A stretch of DNA of 64,000 bases from Paenibacillus amylolyticus (lineage in GTDB: Bacteria > Bacillota > Bacilli > Paenibacillales > Paenibacillaceae): NCBI RefSeq assembly GCF_029689945.1, contig NZ_CP121451.1:3658001-3722000 (forward strand), in the 5' to 3' direction. The notes under the pieces are model-generated. The model had not been told where the DNA came from and ran no database searches. It saw nothing but the letters and a program-made list of their open reading frames with translations. This document shows positions 9,934 to 21,300 of this stretch, in pieces; position 1 is the first letter of the stretch; every line of letters starts with the position of its first letter. The position numbers were made by a program, and so were the translations under genes.

Positions 9934-10224
9934 GTAATTTCAGTAGCTAAATTAGCTTCATGAGTCATTTTCATCTTTAGCATGCATTAAATTGATGGTC
10001 AGTTTTTTTGCATCGTCAATTTATGACATCATGGATACGAAATCGATACACAATCATGTAAATGAGAGCATGTTCTTAAATATGATCTGCTTTTTTATCT
10101 TATTTACGACTGAATATGACAACGTTGTAACCGGATGAAGGGACAATATCTGATAAACTGATTAGTAGATTATGGAAGGTTACATAGACCCACTAATGTT
10201 ACGCTGTGCAGAGAATCAGGTCAG
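9934..10224. other. Intergenic stretch before the first amidase
   Basis: AT-rich leader region. I see no ORF, clear hairpin series or recognisable operator in it, and no well-spaced sigma-A promoter. Confidence 0.5.
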
Positions 10225-11664
10225 ATGTTCAAAAGACAAAAAGAATGGTGGATGAGGTATGAAAAATGGTCAACAGCAGTTGTTTTTCTTCTGTTTCTGT
10301 GTTTATTTCCAGTCATGGCCCATGCAGACACCACTCCCTCGATTGTACTTGACGGTGTAACCATTAACCAGCAGACGGGAGCACCTGCCGAAAATATCGG
10401 AAAGACTGTCATGGTTCCGATTCGAATTGTATCCGAGAATCTGGGTTATAAGGTGAAGTGGGAAAAAGCAACCCAGTCCGTCCAGGTTCAAAAAGGAAAC
10501 AGCATGATTCAAATGACAGCTGGCAAAGATGCCGCTACAGTAAATGGAAACGTGGTGAACCTGGATTCGCCCCCATTGATCAAACAGGGAACGACGCTTG
10601 TTCCATTACGATTTGTCGGGGAAGGCATGGGTCTGCGTGTTGGCTGGGACAATGGAACCAAGACGGTAAGCCTATTCAGTATTCCTCCCGTAGTTGGAAC
10701 GGAAGGTGACAGTGACCCCGTCGAGGCTCCAGTCCCGGATGGTCTGACAGAGCTTCAAGGCATCAGCTTCAGCGGAGATCGGTTGATTGTAGCAACAAAC
10801 GGCAATATCAGCCCTAAAGTGTCCAGTATTGGGGGACCGGATCGCATTATTGTTGATCTGCCTGCAGCGACATTTTCTCAGGAATTTATTCAGGGACAAG
10901 CCTCCAATCCGGATGGCAGTGGACAGATTCTCGTTACGGATTCATCCATCGTCTCCAAAGTTCGGTATGCCATGTTCAGTAAATCGCCTTCCACCGTGCG
11001 TGTCGTTCTGGATCTGAGTCAGCCGGCTACTGCCAAATGGTCTATTGGAGATAACAATGTCTTGCTTGTTGACCTGACAGCGACGAGTGGAGAACCTACA
11101 AGCCAACCGGCAGTCCCTACGAATGATGGAAAAACTGTTGTGGTCATTGATCCGGGACATGGCGGTCGTCAATCGGGTGCAGTCAGTATATCAGGGGCTT
11201 ATGAGAAGGATTTCAATCTGGCGGTAGGACTGAAGGTACAGGCACTCCTTCAACAATACCCAAATATTCAAACGGTCATTACACGCCAGGATGACACTGA
11301 ACTTTCGCTCAAACAGAGAGTGGATATTGCTGAATTGAATCAGGCAGATGTTTTTGTGTCCATTCATGGAAATAAATTCACGACACCCGTGCCAAACGGC
11401 ATTGAAACGCTATATAGCCGCAAGGAGAGCAAGCTGTTGGCTGATACGCTTCACAAATATGTATTGCCAATAACAGGTCTCAAGGATCGCGGGGTTAAAA
11501 CGGCCAGCCTGCATGTAACCCGTGAAACAACCATGCCTGCCGTGTTGCTTGAATTAGGTTTTTTAAGTAACCCTACAGATGAAGCCGTCATGCTCTCAGA
11601 AGAATACCAGGACAAATGTGCACAGGCGATTGTGGACGGAATTGTTGAATTTTTGGGACTGTAA
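10225..11664 (+). CDS. N-acetylmuramoyl-L-alanine amidase, stalk-AMIN-Amidase_3
   Basis: Exported peptidoglycan hydrolase of 479 residues that should cleave the amide bond between MurNAc and the stem peptide. After a signal peptide (hydrophobic VVFLLFLCLFPVMAHA) come a copper-amine-oxidase-like stalk domain (about 36-150, with MVPIRIVSENLGYKVKWE and TLVPLRFVGEGMGLRVGW), an AMIN wall-targeting domain (about 175-285), and the catalytic Amidase_3 domain (about 305-478). The zinc ligands are visible in VVIDPGHGG (His), AYEKDFNL (Glu) and FVSIHGNKF (His), with the catalytic Glu in LLELGFLSNPTDE. The next gene is a close paralogue. The start could be the ATG at 10252 instead; neither has a strong ribosome site. 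Confidence 0.92.
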   Translation: MFKRQKEWWMRYEKWSTAVVFLLFLCLFPVMAHADTTPSIVLDGVTINQQTGAPAENIGKTVMVPIRIVSENLGYKVKWEKATQSVQVQKGNSMIQMTAGKDAATVNGNVVNLDSPPLIKQGTTLVPLRFVGEGMGLRVGWDNGTKTVSLFSIPPVVGTEGDSDPVEAPVPDGLTELQGISFSGDRLIVATNGNISPKVSSIGGPDRIIVDLPAATFSQEFIQGQASNPDGSGQILVTDSSIVSKVRYAMFSKSPSTVRVVLDLSQPATAKWSIGDNNVLLVDLTATSGEPTSQPAVPTNDGKTVVVIDPGHGGRQSGAVSISGAYEKDFNLAVGLKVQALLQQYPNIQTVITRQDDTELSLKQRVDIAELNQADVFVSIHGNKFTTPVPNGIETLYSRKESKLLADTLHKYVLPITGLKDRGVKTASLHVTRETTMPAVLLELGFLSNPTDEAVMLSEEYQDKCAQAIVDGIVEFLGL

Positions 11665-11921
11665 AGTAGGTTTTGCGCAAATATGAAGATTAGGGTAGTA
11701 CGTTGTTTAGAGATGTATATTTGATAAATAAGGAAGAAATAAGACATTAAAATGTAAAAAAAGCTTGATCTGACAACGTTTTTTTCTGTTATGTTGGAAT
11801 ATATTCGCAACTTTTGAGAGCGAGGGGCGTCTAATAGGTGTCAGGTAATGCCCAAGCGGTCAGTCGGAGTTGGAAAATGACAACATGCGGCAAAAAAATA
11901 TGAGAATGGTAGGGGTGAAGG

Positions 11922-13329
11922 ATGAAGAAGTTCGGTTTTTTGGTACTGTTATTTGTCTTTGGGCTTGTATTCCCGGGCTATAGTCACGCAGCAACAGACA
12001 CGAAAATTATCCTAGACGGAAAAGAAATCGTACAGCCATCGGATACGAAGGCGGAAATTATCAACAGCAAGGTGATGGTTCCGATCCGGGTTGTGTCCGA
12101 AAATCTGGGATATAGCGTGGAGTGGAAGCAGCAAACGCAAACAGTGACTATCAGCAAAGACAACACTGCCATGCAGATGATTGTTGGACAGAAGACGGCA
12201 ACGGTGAACGGCAGTAACGTAAACCTGGATGCCCCGCCACTCGTGAAAAACGGTACTACACTCGTGCCTCTCCGATTTATTGGTGAGGAAATGGGTCTTA
12301 AGGTGGGTTGGAACAACACCACGAAGACGGTAACATTAGTTACCCAGAATTCAGGTTCCGGAAACGGGACAACCACACCTCCGAACTCTGGCAACGAAGG
12401 TGGAGGATCGGATCAAGAAGGTCTTGTACTGGTGAACGGCATCAGCTTCAGTGACAACCGCTTCATGATTGCAACAAGCGGAAGTACGAAGCCGAACGTC
12501 TTCACGATGACAGGACCGGATCGAATCGTTATAGACTTGCCGAATACCGCATTTGCTGATTCATTCAGTGAAGGACAGGCTTTAGACAGCAACCAGAATG
12601 GACAACTCGTCGTTAGCGGCTATCCGGATGTGTCTAAGATTCGTTACTCGTTATACAGCAACAGTCCATCTACAATTCGTTTTGTCATTGATCTGTCCAG
12701 TTCGAAAGGGTACAGTGTGCAAAATGATTCCGGACTGATTATGATTAGTCTGGACAATCAAAGTGGTACACCTGCTCCACCAGTTGGTAATAATGGCAAA
12801 AAAATTGTCGTTATTGATGCAGGTCACGGAGATCAGGACCCTGGGCAATCGGTGTAACGGGTAAACGTGAAAAAGACTTCAATCTGGCAATGGCTCTGAA
12901 AGTGGAAGCCTTGCTGAAAAAGAATCCAAAATTGACGTTGTGTTAACGCGCAGCGATGATACATTTTTGGCATTGAAAGAACGTGTGAAAATTGCACAAG
13001 ATATAAAAGCGGATATCTTCATCTCCATTCATGCTAACAGTGGCCCTACTGCTGCGAACGGTGTAGAGACTTTCTATACACGCTCCAACAGCAAAGCACT
13101 TGCTACAGTGATGCACAAGTATCTTTTGCAGTCTTCCGGACTGAAGGATCGTGGAGTGAAAACGGCGAGTCTCCATGTAACCCGTGAAACGACAATGCCA
13201 GCAGTTCTGCTGGAAGGTGGATTCCTTAGCAATAAGAGCGACGAAGCAGCCCTGTTCACGGAAAGTTTCCAAAACAGTGTTGCCAAAGGTATTGTTGCAG
13301 GAATCAAGGAGTATCTGGGAATTAAATAA
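11922..13329 (+). CDS. N-acetylmuramoyl-L-alanine amidase, paralogue (two frameshifts)
   Basis: Same architecture as the preceding amidase: signal peptide (FLVLLFVFGLVFPGYSHA), stalk domain, AMIN domain and Amidase_3. The reading is broken twice. At the GGG of 12843-12845 one G appears missing; adding it gives GDQDPGAIGVTGKREKDFNL. At the AAAA of 12928-12931 one A appears missing; adding it gives KNPKIDVVLTRSDD. With both, the gene encodes 469 residues with all zinc ligands. As written, the catalytic domain is cut at residue 311. I think sequencing error is more likely than decay, because the rest is conserved and other genes here show the same fault. Confidence 0.85.
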
Positions 13330-13364
13330 GGGACAAGCCCTTATGTTGAGGAGGCGGAGTTAGA

Positions 13365-14042
13365 ATGAACAAGAAAATATGGATTGCAGCTTTGCTGGTA
13401 ACGGTTATGGCAGTTGCTGCTGGATGTGGAAGCAAGCCAACAGCTGCTCCGAATCAGACGCAAGGCGCAGGAACTGAAAACAATGTGACTGAGGTTGAAG
13501 GCGAGACCATTACCGAACCGGTAACCGCTGAACCAGAAGAGAACACAACACCAACAGAATCCACGGAAGGCAGTTCGGAGGGAACGACTACAACTACTCC
13601 GCCAAGCGAAACGTCTACGGACACGCCAACAACTTCCGAAAGTAATGAAAAGAAAACGATCACTGTGTTCTATACGGATGAAGAAGAACTGGAGTTGCAC
13701 AAAGCTTCGGCAGAGATTTCATACGCATCGGATGATGCCAAATATAAGGCTGCCTTTGAATCACTGCAACAGAGCAAAGATGCTAAACTTGTTCCGCTGT
13801 GGTCCAAAGACATTGAATTGAAGTCTGTACAGTTCAAGGATGGAGCTCTTACGCTGGATATTCACATGCCAGATACGGCACGTCTTGGAGCAGGTGGAGA
13901 GTCGTATGCGCTGGATGCTTTAAAACAAACGTTCTTCCAGTTTGATGAAGTAAAATCACTTGATTTACTGGTGGATGGTCAGCAGACTGAGAGTCTGATG
14001 GGCCATGTGGATCTCGAACATCCAATGACAAGATCCGAATAG
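13365..14042 (+). CDS. GerMN-domain lipoprotein
   Basis: A secreted lipoprotein of 225 residues. MNKKIWIAALLVTVMAVAAGCGSK is a signal peptide with lipobox VAAGC, so the protein should be attached to the membrane outer face at Cys21. A Thr/Glu/Pro-rich spacer (about 30-88) leads to a C-terminal GerMN-type domain (about 93-220: KKTITVFYTDEEELELH, with YALDALKQTFFQFDEVKSL). GerM-type proteins take part in sporulation or germination envelope functions, but a general envelope role is all that can be claimed here. It lies 35 bases after the second amidase, with GAGGAGG before the start, so the two probably share a transcript. Confidence 0.85.
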   Translation: MNKKIWIAALLVTVMAVAAGCGSKPTAAPNQTQGAGTENNVTEVEGETITEPVTAEPEENTTPTESTEGSSEGTTTTTPPSETSTDTPTTSESNEKKTITVFYTDEEELELHKASAEISYASDDAKYKAAFESLQQSKDAKLVPLWSKDIELKSVQFKDGALTLDIHMPDTARLGAGGESYALDALKQTFFQFDEVKSLDLLVDGQQTESLMGHVDLEHPMTRSE

Positions 14043-14114
14043 GCTGTACAGCATGCTGTTATACCGTGAATCCACGGAATATGGGGCGTTTTACATGAGA
14101 GAGGGGAATCATAG

Positions 14115-16852
14115 GTGACTTTTAAATATAACAATTCATCACACTCTAAAAAAGTAGTATCAGCCGTGCTTGCAGGCATGATGGCCCTTAGCGCCGGCGG
14201 AGCTGCCATGGCAGCAGAATCAACAGAAACGGGGCAGGGTCAGAATGCTGCGGTAACGAATACGGCTGCACCAACTGGTTTGTTCAGTGACATCAAGGTC
14301 GGATACTGGGCCGAGAAACATGTGTACAAACTGGCATATCAAGGCATTCTTCTCGGTAATAACGGCCTGTTCCGTCCAGGAGACGCGGTAACACAGCAAG
14401 AAGCTGTAACAATGGCAATCCGTTTTATGAATCAAGAGGGCCAGTTGAAGACCGACTCGGCTGCGGCATTACCGACAAACATGGAAGTGGGAAATTATTT
14501 CAAGCCTTATGTCGCGCTGGCACTTCAACTGGGACTGATTGACAAAACGGAAGAATCAGCGGTGGATGTATCCAAAACCTCATGGGGGCAAAAGCCGGCT
14601 TCACGGGAATGGATTACCAAACTGTTAATCCGTTCATTGGACAAGGATGCTGAAGCTAAGGCGCAAAATAATCAATCTACCGGATTTGCTGATAATGCAG
14701 ATATCTCTGAAAGTGGTAAAGGTTATGTCAATCTGGCTGTTAGCCTGGATCTGGCCAAAGGTGTGGAAGGCAACAAATTCAATCCAACCGGTTCCGTAAC
14801 CCGTGCTCAACTCGCTACCTTCTTCAGTCGTGGCGAATCGTTGACGGATACTGCGTATCCGAACACATCCACGGGTTATGTGACTGGATTGAAAGATGGG
14901 CAGATCACGCTGGTTGTGGACGGCAAAGCCGTTAACTTCGCAGTGAACAGCAGTACGCCTTACTTTACAAAAGACAGTGAAACTCGTGCTTCATCCACTG
15001 ATGTGAAGTTATATACAAAAGTTATGGTTGTAGGTTCGGCAGGTGGAGCTTCCTATGTGGAAGTTGTTGATGCTACACCACAGGTGGAAAGCGTTGAAGG
15101 TTCATTTGCACGTTCATTATCTGGTAACAAGATTGGTATCTTTGTGGGCGAAAATTACGAAACGTACAGTTATGATGAGGCAACTGCATTCATCGATCAA
15201 AATGGTAATGCAATCAAACTGTCCGATATTACGGCAGATAGCATCATCGAAGTACAGCGCGAGACATTCTCGGCTGACAAAAAACAGTCGCTATTCGTGT
15301 GAAATCCGGCATTGTTAACAAGAGTGACAATGGCGTAATTGCTGAAGTCTCCACTTCTGGCAAAACCATTAAACTTGTCAATGCAGCGGGTGCTACCGAG
15401 CAATTTGCATACAATGACAATCTGCTTATCACATATCAAAACCGCATCCTGTCAGTGGCTGATCTCAAAGCCGGCAGTGCCGTGAAATACACCGTTAAGG
15501 ACAGTGTCCTGCAAACGATCGTATTATCTCAAGGTGTGGAACAATCTGTGCGTGGAACACTGGTTGAGATCGGTGGTAACCAATCCACGGTAACGTTCAA
15601 ACGTGAAGGGGGCTCCCTCGAGGCGAAACTGCTGACTGAAAAACCGGAAGTCATTATTAATGGTATTCAAGATGCAACGCTGAATGATCTCATCACGGAT
15701 GCAACGAACGGGGATCAGGTGGAGTTGACATTAAACGCTGACGACCAGGTAACGCGTATTCAGGTCATTGGACGCCAGATGGAGCCTATGAATGGGGTAA
15801 CGGTTGTATCGTACAATAGCAAAACAAAAGTACTTACCGTGTTGGACAACAACAAAAAACCGTATGTATTTACATTGGATGAGAAAACCAAACTGGACTA
15901 CAATACGAGCAAACCTACACTGGCTGGTCTGGAGTCACTCTTGAATGATGGTCGCAAATTGGATTTGACATATGTGGGAACACGTGCATTATCCGTTAAA
16001 GTGATTTACAAGTATGAAGGTACGATTAGCAACATTGATACTTCTGGTAAGAAAATCAGCTTGTTGTCCGGTAATCAGACGATTACAGTGCCTTATTCTA
16101 CAGTTCCTGCAGTTGAGATGTATAACAAATCCGGCGCAGGTCTGGGTGATTTGAAGATTGGTGACAAAGTTACCGTAACACTTGGAGCCAATCAGGATGT
16201 CGTGCAGAAGATTGCACTGAACACGGTAGCTCAATTCGAAGTGGTTGCCTTGGAAGCAAATAGTCGTATTCGGGTGAAATCCGATCTGTTGACAAGTCAG
16301 TTCTATGTGGATCAAGCGGTACTGACAGGTGAGAGTGGTCAGACGATCACGCCTTCCCAACTGACAGCAGGCAACCTGATTAATGTAACATTTGAAGGAA
16401 CTACGCCAAAAGCGGTTCAAGTCGTGAAGCGTACGCTGGCTGAAGTTACAGCAGTGGATGCTTCATCCGTAACGCTCAAGCAGTTTAACGGCCAGACTGA
16501 GACCGTGCCTGTTAGCGGTTCGGTTAAAGTTGTAAAATCGGGCTCCACGTTAACTTCACTGAATAGTCTTACGGTCGGAGATCGTGTTGAAATGACAAAA
16601 GATACGGATAATTCAACACGCTTCAGAGTGCTAACTGTCATGAGTAAACAATTCTGGTCTTATGATGGTGTTGGTAACCAGATCCTGGTTAAACGGGAGA
16701 CGACAGCAGACACCAACTATCGTTTTGCACTCGGATCAAGTGTATTTGTTCACCAGGGTGACAATACTTTAAGCGTGCAATCTCTCAGAGATAATGATAA
16801 TATTGTATTGTATCTCCTGAACAATGTGATTATGGAGATTCAAAAACAGTAA
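14115..16852 (+). CDS. SLH-domain surface protein (frameshifted at 15279)
   Basis: A wall-anchored surface protein. GTG at 14115 starts a signal peptide (VVSAVLAGMMALSAGGAAMAAES), then SLH repeats (GLFSDIKVGYWAEKHVYKLAYQGIL..., FADNADISESGKGYVNLAVSLDLAKG...) that normally bind pyruvylated wall polymer. About 650 residues of repeated small beta-rich modules follow, each with patterns like TVTFKREGG, ITVPYSTVPAVE and VTLKQFNGQ. The frame breaks at the A6 run 15279-15284. One more A gives DKKTVAIRVKSGIVNKSDNG and joins both halves into 912 residues. It follows the GerMN gene by 72 bases and ends at a strong terminator. The function beyond wall attachment is unknown. Confidence 0.85.
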
Positions 16853-16882
16853 TCGTTTCTTTTCGAGGATCAAAAGAATGAC

Positions 16883-16924
16883 CGTCTTGATACGGGATCT
16901 TTCCCGCATCAAGACGTTTTTTTT
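16883..16924 (+). terminator. Terminator after the SLH gene
   Basis: CGTCTTGA...TCAAGACG stem with inner CGGG/CCCG and an eight-T tail. Confidence 0.9.
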
Positions 16925-17015
16925 GCAAGCTTTTTGAGGTCCCCGCAAAGTATTCGGATGAAGCTTCGAAGTAAGGCTCCGCAGCGTGGAGTCATTTTGT
17001 GGGAGGTAGCTCTTC

Positions 17016-17711
17016 ATGAATGCAGCGACGGTTAGGCATATACTCGAAACGATGGAAGCAATGTTTCCTGATGCACATTGCGAATTAAATCACAGCAATG
17101 CATTTGAATTGACGGTAGCTGTCCTTTTGTCTGCCCAGTGCACCGATGAAACGGTGAACAAGGTGACCGCAGATCTGTTCCAGAAGTACAAAAGCCCGGC
17201 AGATTATCTGGCAGTTCCGCTGGAAGAGTTGGAACAGGATATTCGGCGAATCGGTTTGTACCGGAACAAGGCCAAGCATATTCAGAACATGTGCCGAATT
17301 TTAATAGAGCAGTATGGCGGTGATGTACCGCAGGAACATGATCAGCTTGTGACGCTACCAGGTGTCGGGCGGAAAACCGCGAATGTAGTTGTGTCCAATG
17401 CGTTTGGAGTACCGGCAATTGCGGTAGATACTCATGTAGAACGTGTATCCAAGCGGCTGGCACTTGCAGGTTGGGATGACTCCGTACTTGAAGTCGAAAA
17501 GAAACTAATGAAGCGCGTACCCCGGGATGAATGGACTTTAACTCACCACCGGTTTATATTTTTTGGACGCTACCATTGCAAGGCACAGAACCCTGCATGT
17601 CATATCTGTCCATTGCTGGACATATGCAGGGAAGGGAAAAAACGTATGAAAACGTCCCAAATCAGGAAAGATAAGGAATGTGTCATCACCCGAAAACGAA
17701 AAATAAATTAA
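17016..17711 (+). CDS. nth: Endonuclease III
   Basis: A bifunctional DNA glycosylase/AP lyase of base-excision repair, removing oxidised pyrimidines. The helix-hairpin-helix LPGVGRKTANVVVSNAFG is followed by the catalytic-Asp region IAVDTHVERVSKRL. The C-terminal [4Fe-4S] motif C-x6-C-x2-C-x5-C is clear in CKAQNPACHICPLLDIC. The length of 231 residues is slightly above usual because of a basic tail. GGGAGG precedes the ATG. A small unknown gene follows 23 bases later. Confidence 0.95.
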   Translation: MNAATVRHILETMEAMFPDAHCELNHSNAFELTVAVLLSAQCTDETVNKVTADLFQKYKSPADYLAVPLEELEQDIRRIGLYRNKAKHIQNMCRILIEQYGGDVPQEHDQLVTLPGVGRKTANVVVSNAFGVPAIAVDTHVERVSKRLALAGWDDSVLEVEKKLMKRVPRDEWTLTHHRFIFFGRYHCKAQNPACHICPLLDICREGKKRMKTSQIRKDKECVITRKRKIN

Positions 17712-17734
17712 TGAGCAGAAAAGGATGAATAATC

Positions 17735-18007
17735 ATGAAATGCATTTCCGTGTACACTGACAATTTTGAGGCCTTCTCCGATATTTTTGAACAAATCGTT
17801 GAACAGGAAATGGCTGAGAATGAAGAAAAAGAAGTAGAAGGCATCACAGTAAGCCATTCTGGCGACGTGCCCGAGCATTATCTGGAGCGTATGTCCGTTA
17901 AACCAGAAGTCGTGGTGATGAGAGACAAAGGCAGAGACATTACCATTCTGCAACATGGACAAGTATTTGAAATCTTGCTGCCTTCCATGGAGAACGCTGT
18001 TTCCTAA
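17735..18007 (+). CDS. Small hypothetical protein (90 aa), acidic
   Basis: Reads MKCISVYTDNFEAFSDIFEQ and ends EILLPSMENAVS. It has a strongly acidic middle (EMAENEEKEVEG), no signal peptide and no membrane helix, so it is probably cytoplasmic. It is close behind nth and closed by its own terminator at 18140, which supports a real gene. I recognise no family. Confidence 0.7.
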   Translation: MKCISVYTDNFEAFSDIFEQIVEQEMAENEEKEVEGITVSHSGDVPEHYLERMSVKPEVVVMRDKGRDITILQHGQVFEILLPSMENAVS

Positions 18008-18139
18008 GAAATGATTACATTGTAGGGTCTGTTGTATCAATGTCATGAGGATCGTTGTGGTTAAAAGTGATCGCATCGCATTCATGCAACAGACACTTGG
18101 CGTAAGCATTCTACATGCCGAATATAGAACCTAGTAGAG

Positions 18140-18170
18140 ATAAAACCGACTTGTTCGGTTTTATTTTTTT
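18140..18170 (+). terminator. Terminator after the small gene
   Basis: ATAAAACCG and CGGTTTTAT form a perfect nine-pair stem, followed by a run of T. Confidence 0.92.
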
Positions 18171-18303
18171 ATATACGTTTGGTGGTGTCATGTATATTCC
18201 ATTCCAACCGTTCAAATTTAAACATGATAATGTTAAAATAAATGTGGTAAAGAGATAGACATCGAAACGGATGTCAAATTGAGGAGCCAGGGGAAGGCCA
18301 GTC

Positions 18304-21300
18304 ATGTCCAGAACAGATTACCCAAAAGAAATGGCCAAACCTCTGCTTCCGCTGCGTGAAGCGATGGAGCAGACAGGGGACCATACGGCTGTACAGGCGT
18401 TAACGGATTTAATCAGCAAGGCAGAAACGAAACATCTGACGATTGCGTTCTGTGGTCATTTCTCTGCAGGCAAATCGAGTCTCATCAACAGTTTGTGCGG
18501 TAAACGGGTACTGCCGTCAAGTCCCGTGCCAACAAGTGCGAATGTGGTATCTATACGTAATGGTAAGCCGAGAGCGCTGATCTATACGACGCCAAACGTA
18601 AGCGCTGACAATGGAGCAGGAACACTTGAAGTTTCTCCAGAGGAATTGGAGGCGTATTGCAAAAATGGGGGAGCGTACAGCTCCATTGAGGTATGGGATG
18701 ATATTCCCCTGCTGAAAGATGATGCTGTCCTGCTGGATACACCAGGCGTGGATTCAACAGATCGCGGACACAGTCTCGCGACCCATTCCGCGCTACATCT
18801 GGCGGATGTGGTCTTCTATGTTATGGACTATAATCATGTCCAGTCCGAGACGAATCTTTCATTTGCCAAAAGTCTGTCGGATTGGGCAAACCATTGTTTT
18901 TGATCGTGAATCAGATCGACAAGCATCGGGAACGTGAGCTTTCTTTTGAGCAATATACCGAAGGGGTCGAAGCTATATTCACAGCCTGGGAAGTCAGATA
19001 TGACGGACTGTTGTTCACCTCCCTTCGTGACAAGCAGCATCGTTACAACCAGTGGGATGTGCTTCCGGAACTTATTGGACACATGATGCAGGAGAAGGAA
19101 GCGTTAATTGCGCACAGTTTGGCAAGTTCGGCCAGTCATGTAACGGAGCAACACCTGACGAGAGAAGCAGAGAAACGTGAAGACGAAGAAAATGCTCTGC
19201 TGGATGAGATTGGTGGCAAGGAAGGAATTGAACGGTTGGAGCTGGAGCTGGAACTTCTCGATCAACAAGCGGCAGACATTCGTACCGGGCCATCGCGAGT
19301 GCGTGAAAAATTCCGGGCAGAGCTTGAGCCTCTGCTAGCGAACGCAAATCTGACTCCTGCGGATATTCGTACGTCGGCCGGTGCCTATTTGGAAAGCCGA
19401 AAACCGGGTTTCAGAGTAGGCTTATTGTTCTCAGGCGGCAAAACCGAGCAGGAGAAACAACGCCGTGCTTCCGAACTGGTGCGGTTATTGCAGGATCAGG
19501 CTTCCGGACAAGTGGAAGTACATATTCGTACGATGCTTAGGCAATTGGGTGAATCCCATCAGCTATGGGGAGCTGAGTGGGAGCAGGCGCTCAATACAGA
19601 GCTTCCTGCTGTGGATGAAGCACTATTGGAGATGAAACGCAGTGCCAGTGCTGAGGTATCTCCAGAGTATGTGATCCAGTTCAGTAAAGATGTGCGGGGC
19701 GAGATCGAGGCCCGCTATCGCAGGTCGGCCATGATGCTGGCCGACCGCATGCTGGAAGCGCTGGGCGCGCGAGGCGAAGCCACGCTCCAGGCGCTGGACG
19801 CCAGCCGCGCAGCGCTGCTGGCGCAATCCGCGGCGGCGGCGCGCTACACGGCGCTCCAGCGCAGCGCCGCCGCTGAGGCAGCAGGGCTGCGCAGCCTGCC
19901 TGCCCCATGCGGGCCCCCTCCCTCCGGGCTATTGCCGGAGGTGAAGGGCCCGCACGTGCCCGCGGTGCCTGGACCGGGCGAAGCACCCGGTCCGCATGCG
20001 GGCACGTCAGCGTCTGTGGCTGCGCAGCCACAGACGCCAGAGGCACCGCCAGCGCAGCGCGCAGCCGCAGCGGCGGTGCCAGGGCCAACGGCGGCGGCTG
20101 GCGCTGAACGCCGCCGACGCCTGGACGCAGCAGCGGCACGGCTCGAAGCCGCTGCTGCGCTGGTGGAGCCGTACCCCGCCATGGGGTCGGCGGTACGGGA
20201 TCTGCGTGCACGCGCGGCTTCGCTTGCGGGCGGCACGTTCACACTCGCGCTGTTCGGAGCATTCAGCGCGGGCAAATCCTCCTTCGCCAACGCGTTGCTG
20301 GGCGAAGCTGTACTACCCGTCTCGCCGCATCCAACCACAGCGGCGATTAACCGGATCATGGCTCCTGCCGGGGGCGCGGAGCATGGTACAGCCCGGGTCC
20401 GCATGAAGACCCGGGACGCCTTCCAGGAAGACCTCGGCTATTCCTTCCGATTGCTCGGACTGGGTGAGCCTGGAACCGAGTGGCAGAAGCGAGTACGTTC
20501 TCTATCGCCACAGGATGTGCATCCGGCGGGGCGTCCGCATTACAGCTTTTTGCAGGCGGCAGCAGCCGGTTGGGAAGAAACAGCAGACCAGCTAGGCCAG
20601 GATGTGCTTGTGGATCTGGACGGTTATCGTAACTTTGTCGCAAACGAGAAGAAGTCCTGTTTTGTAGACAGTATTGATCTCTACTACAGTTGCGATGTGA
20701 CTGAACAAGGAATTGTATTGGTAGACACACCAGGAGCGGACTCCGTGAATGCTCGTCATACGGGTGTAACCTTCAATTATATGAAGAATGCGGATGCCCT
20801 CATTTTCGTAACGTATTATAACCATGCTTTCTCACAAGGAGATCGCCAGTTCCTGAATCAGTTGGGGCGGGTCAAGGATAGTTCTGCCATGGATCAGATG
20901 TTCTTTGTTGTGAATGCCAGCGATCTGTCTTCCTCTGAAGAAGAACTGGAGCAGGTTCTCGATCATGTGAGCACCCAACTGCGCAGTAATGGCATTCGGG
21001 CACCACGGCTCTTCCCGGTATCCAGCATACTGGCGATGGAAGGCAAGATGGCAGGTGATTCGAAGCTGCTTGAGCAATCCGGGTTTATCCGTTTTGAGGA
21101 AGAGTTTAACCAATTTGCAGGCAAAGAATTAGCGGATCTTGCCGTCGGTGGTGCTTCCGAAGAGATGGCACGTGTCATTCAGCGTTTGAAGAAACGTGCG
21201 GAGGATGCAGCTCAGGGTGAGGAAGCATTGCAGCAGCGACGGGATGAGTTGGAGACGATCCAGGGACAGTCACGCCAGCGCATACAGCAACTTGCGTCAC

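Noticed and set aside
11665..11921. Cyclic-dinucleotide riboswitch before the second amidase
   Set aside because: The GC-richer stretch 11816-11870 invites a riboswitch reading, but neither the c-di-GMP nor the c-di-AMP consensus segments can be found and no terminator follows.
19681..20406. Long open frames on several strands inside the dynamin gene
   Set aside because: They arise from the very GC-rich, stop-poor linker. They have no ribosome sites and are low in complexity, while the dynamin frame explains the region.
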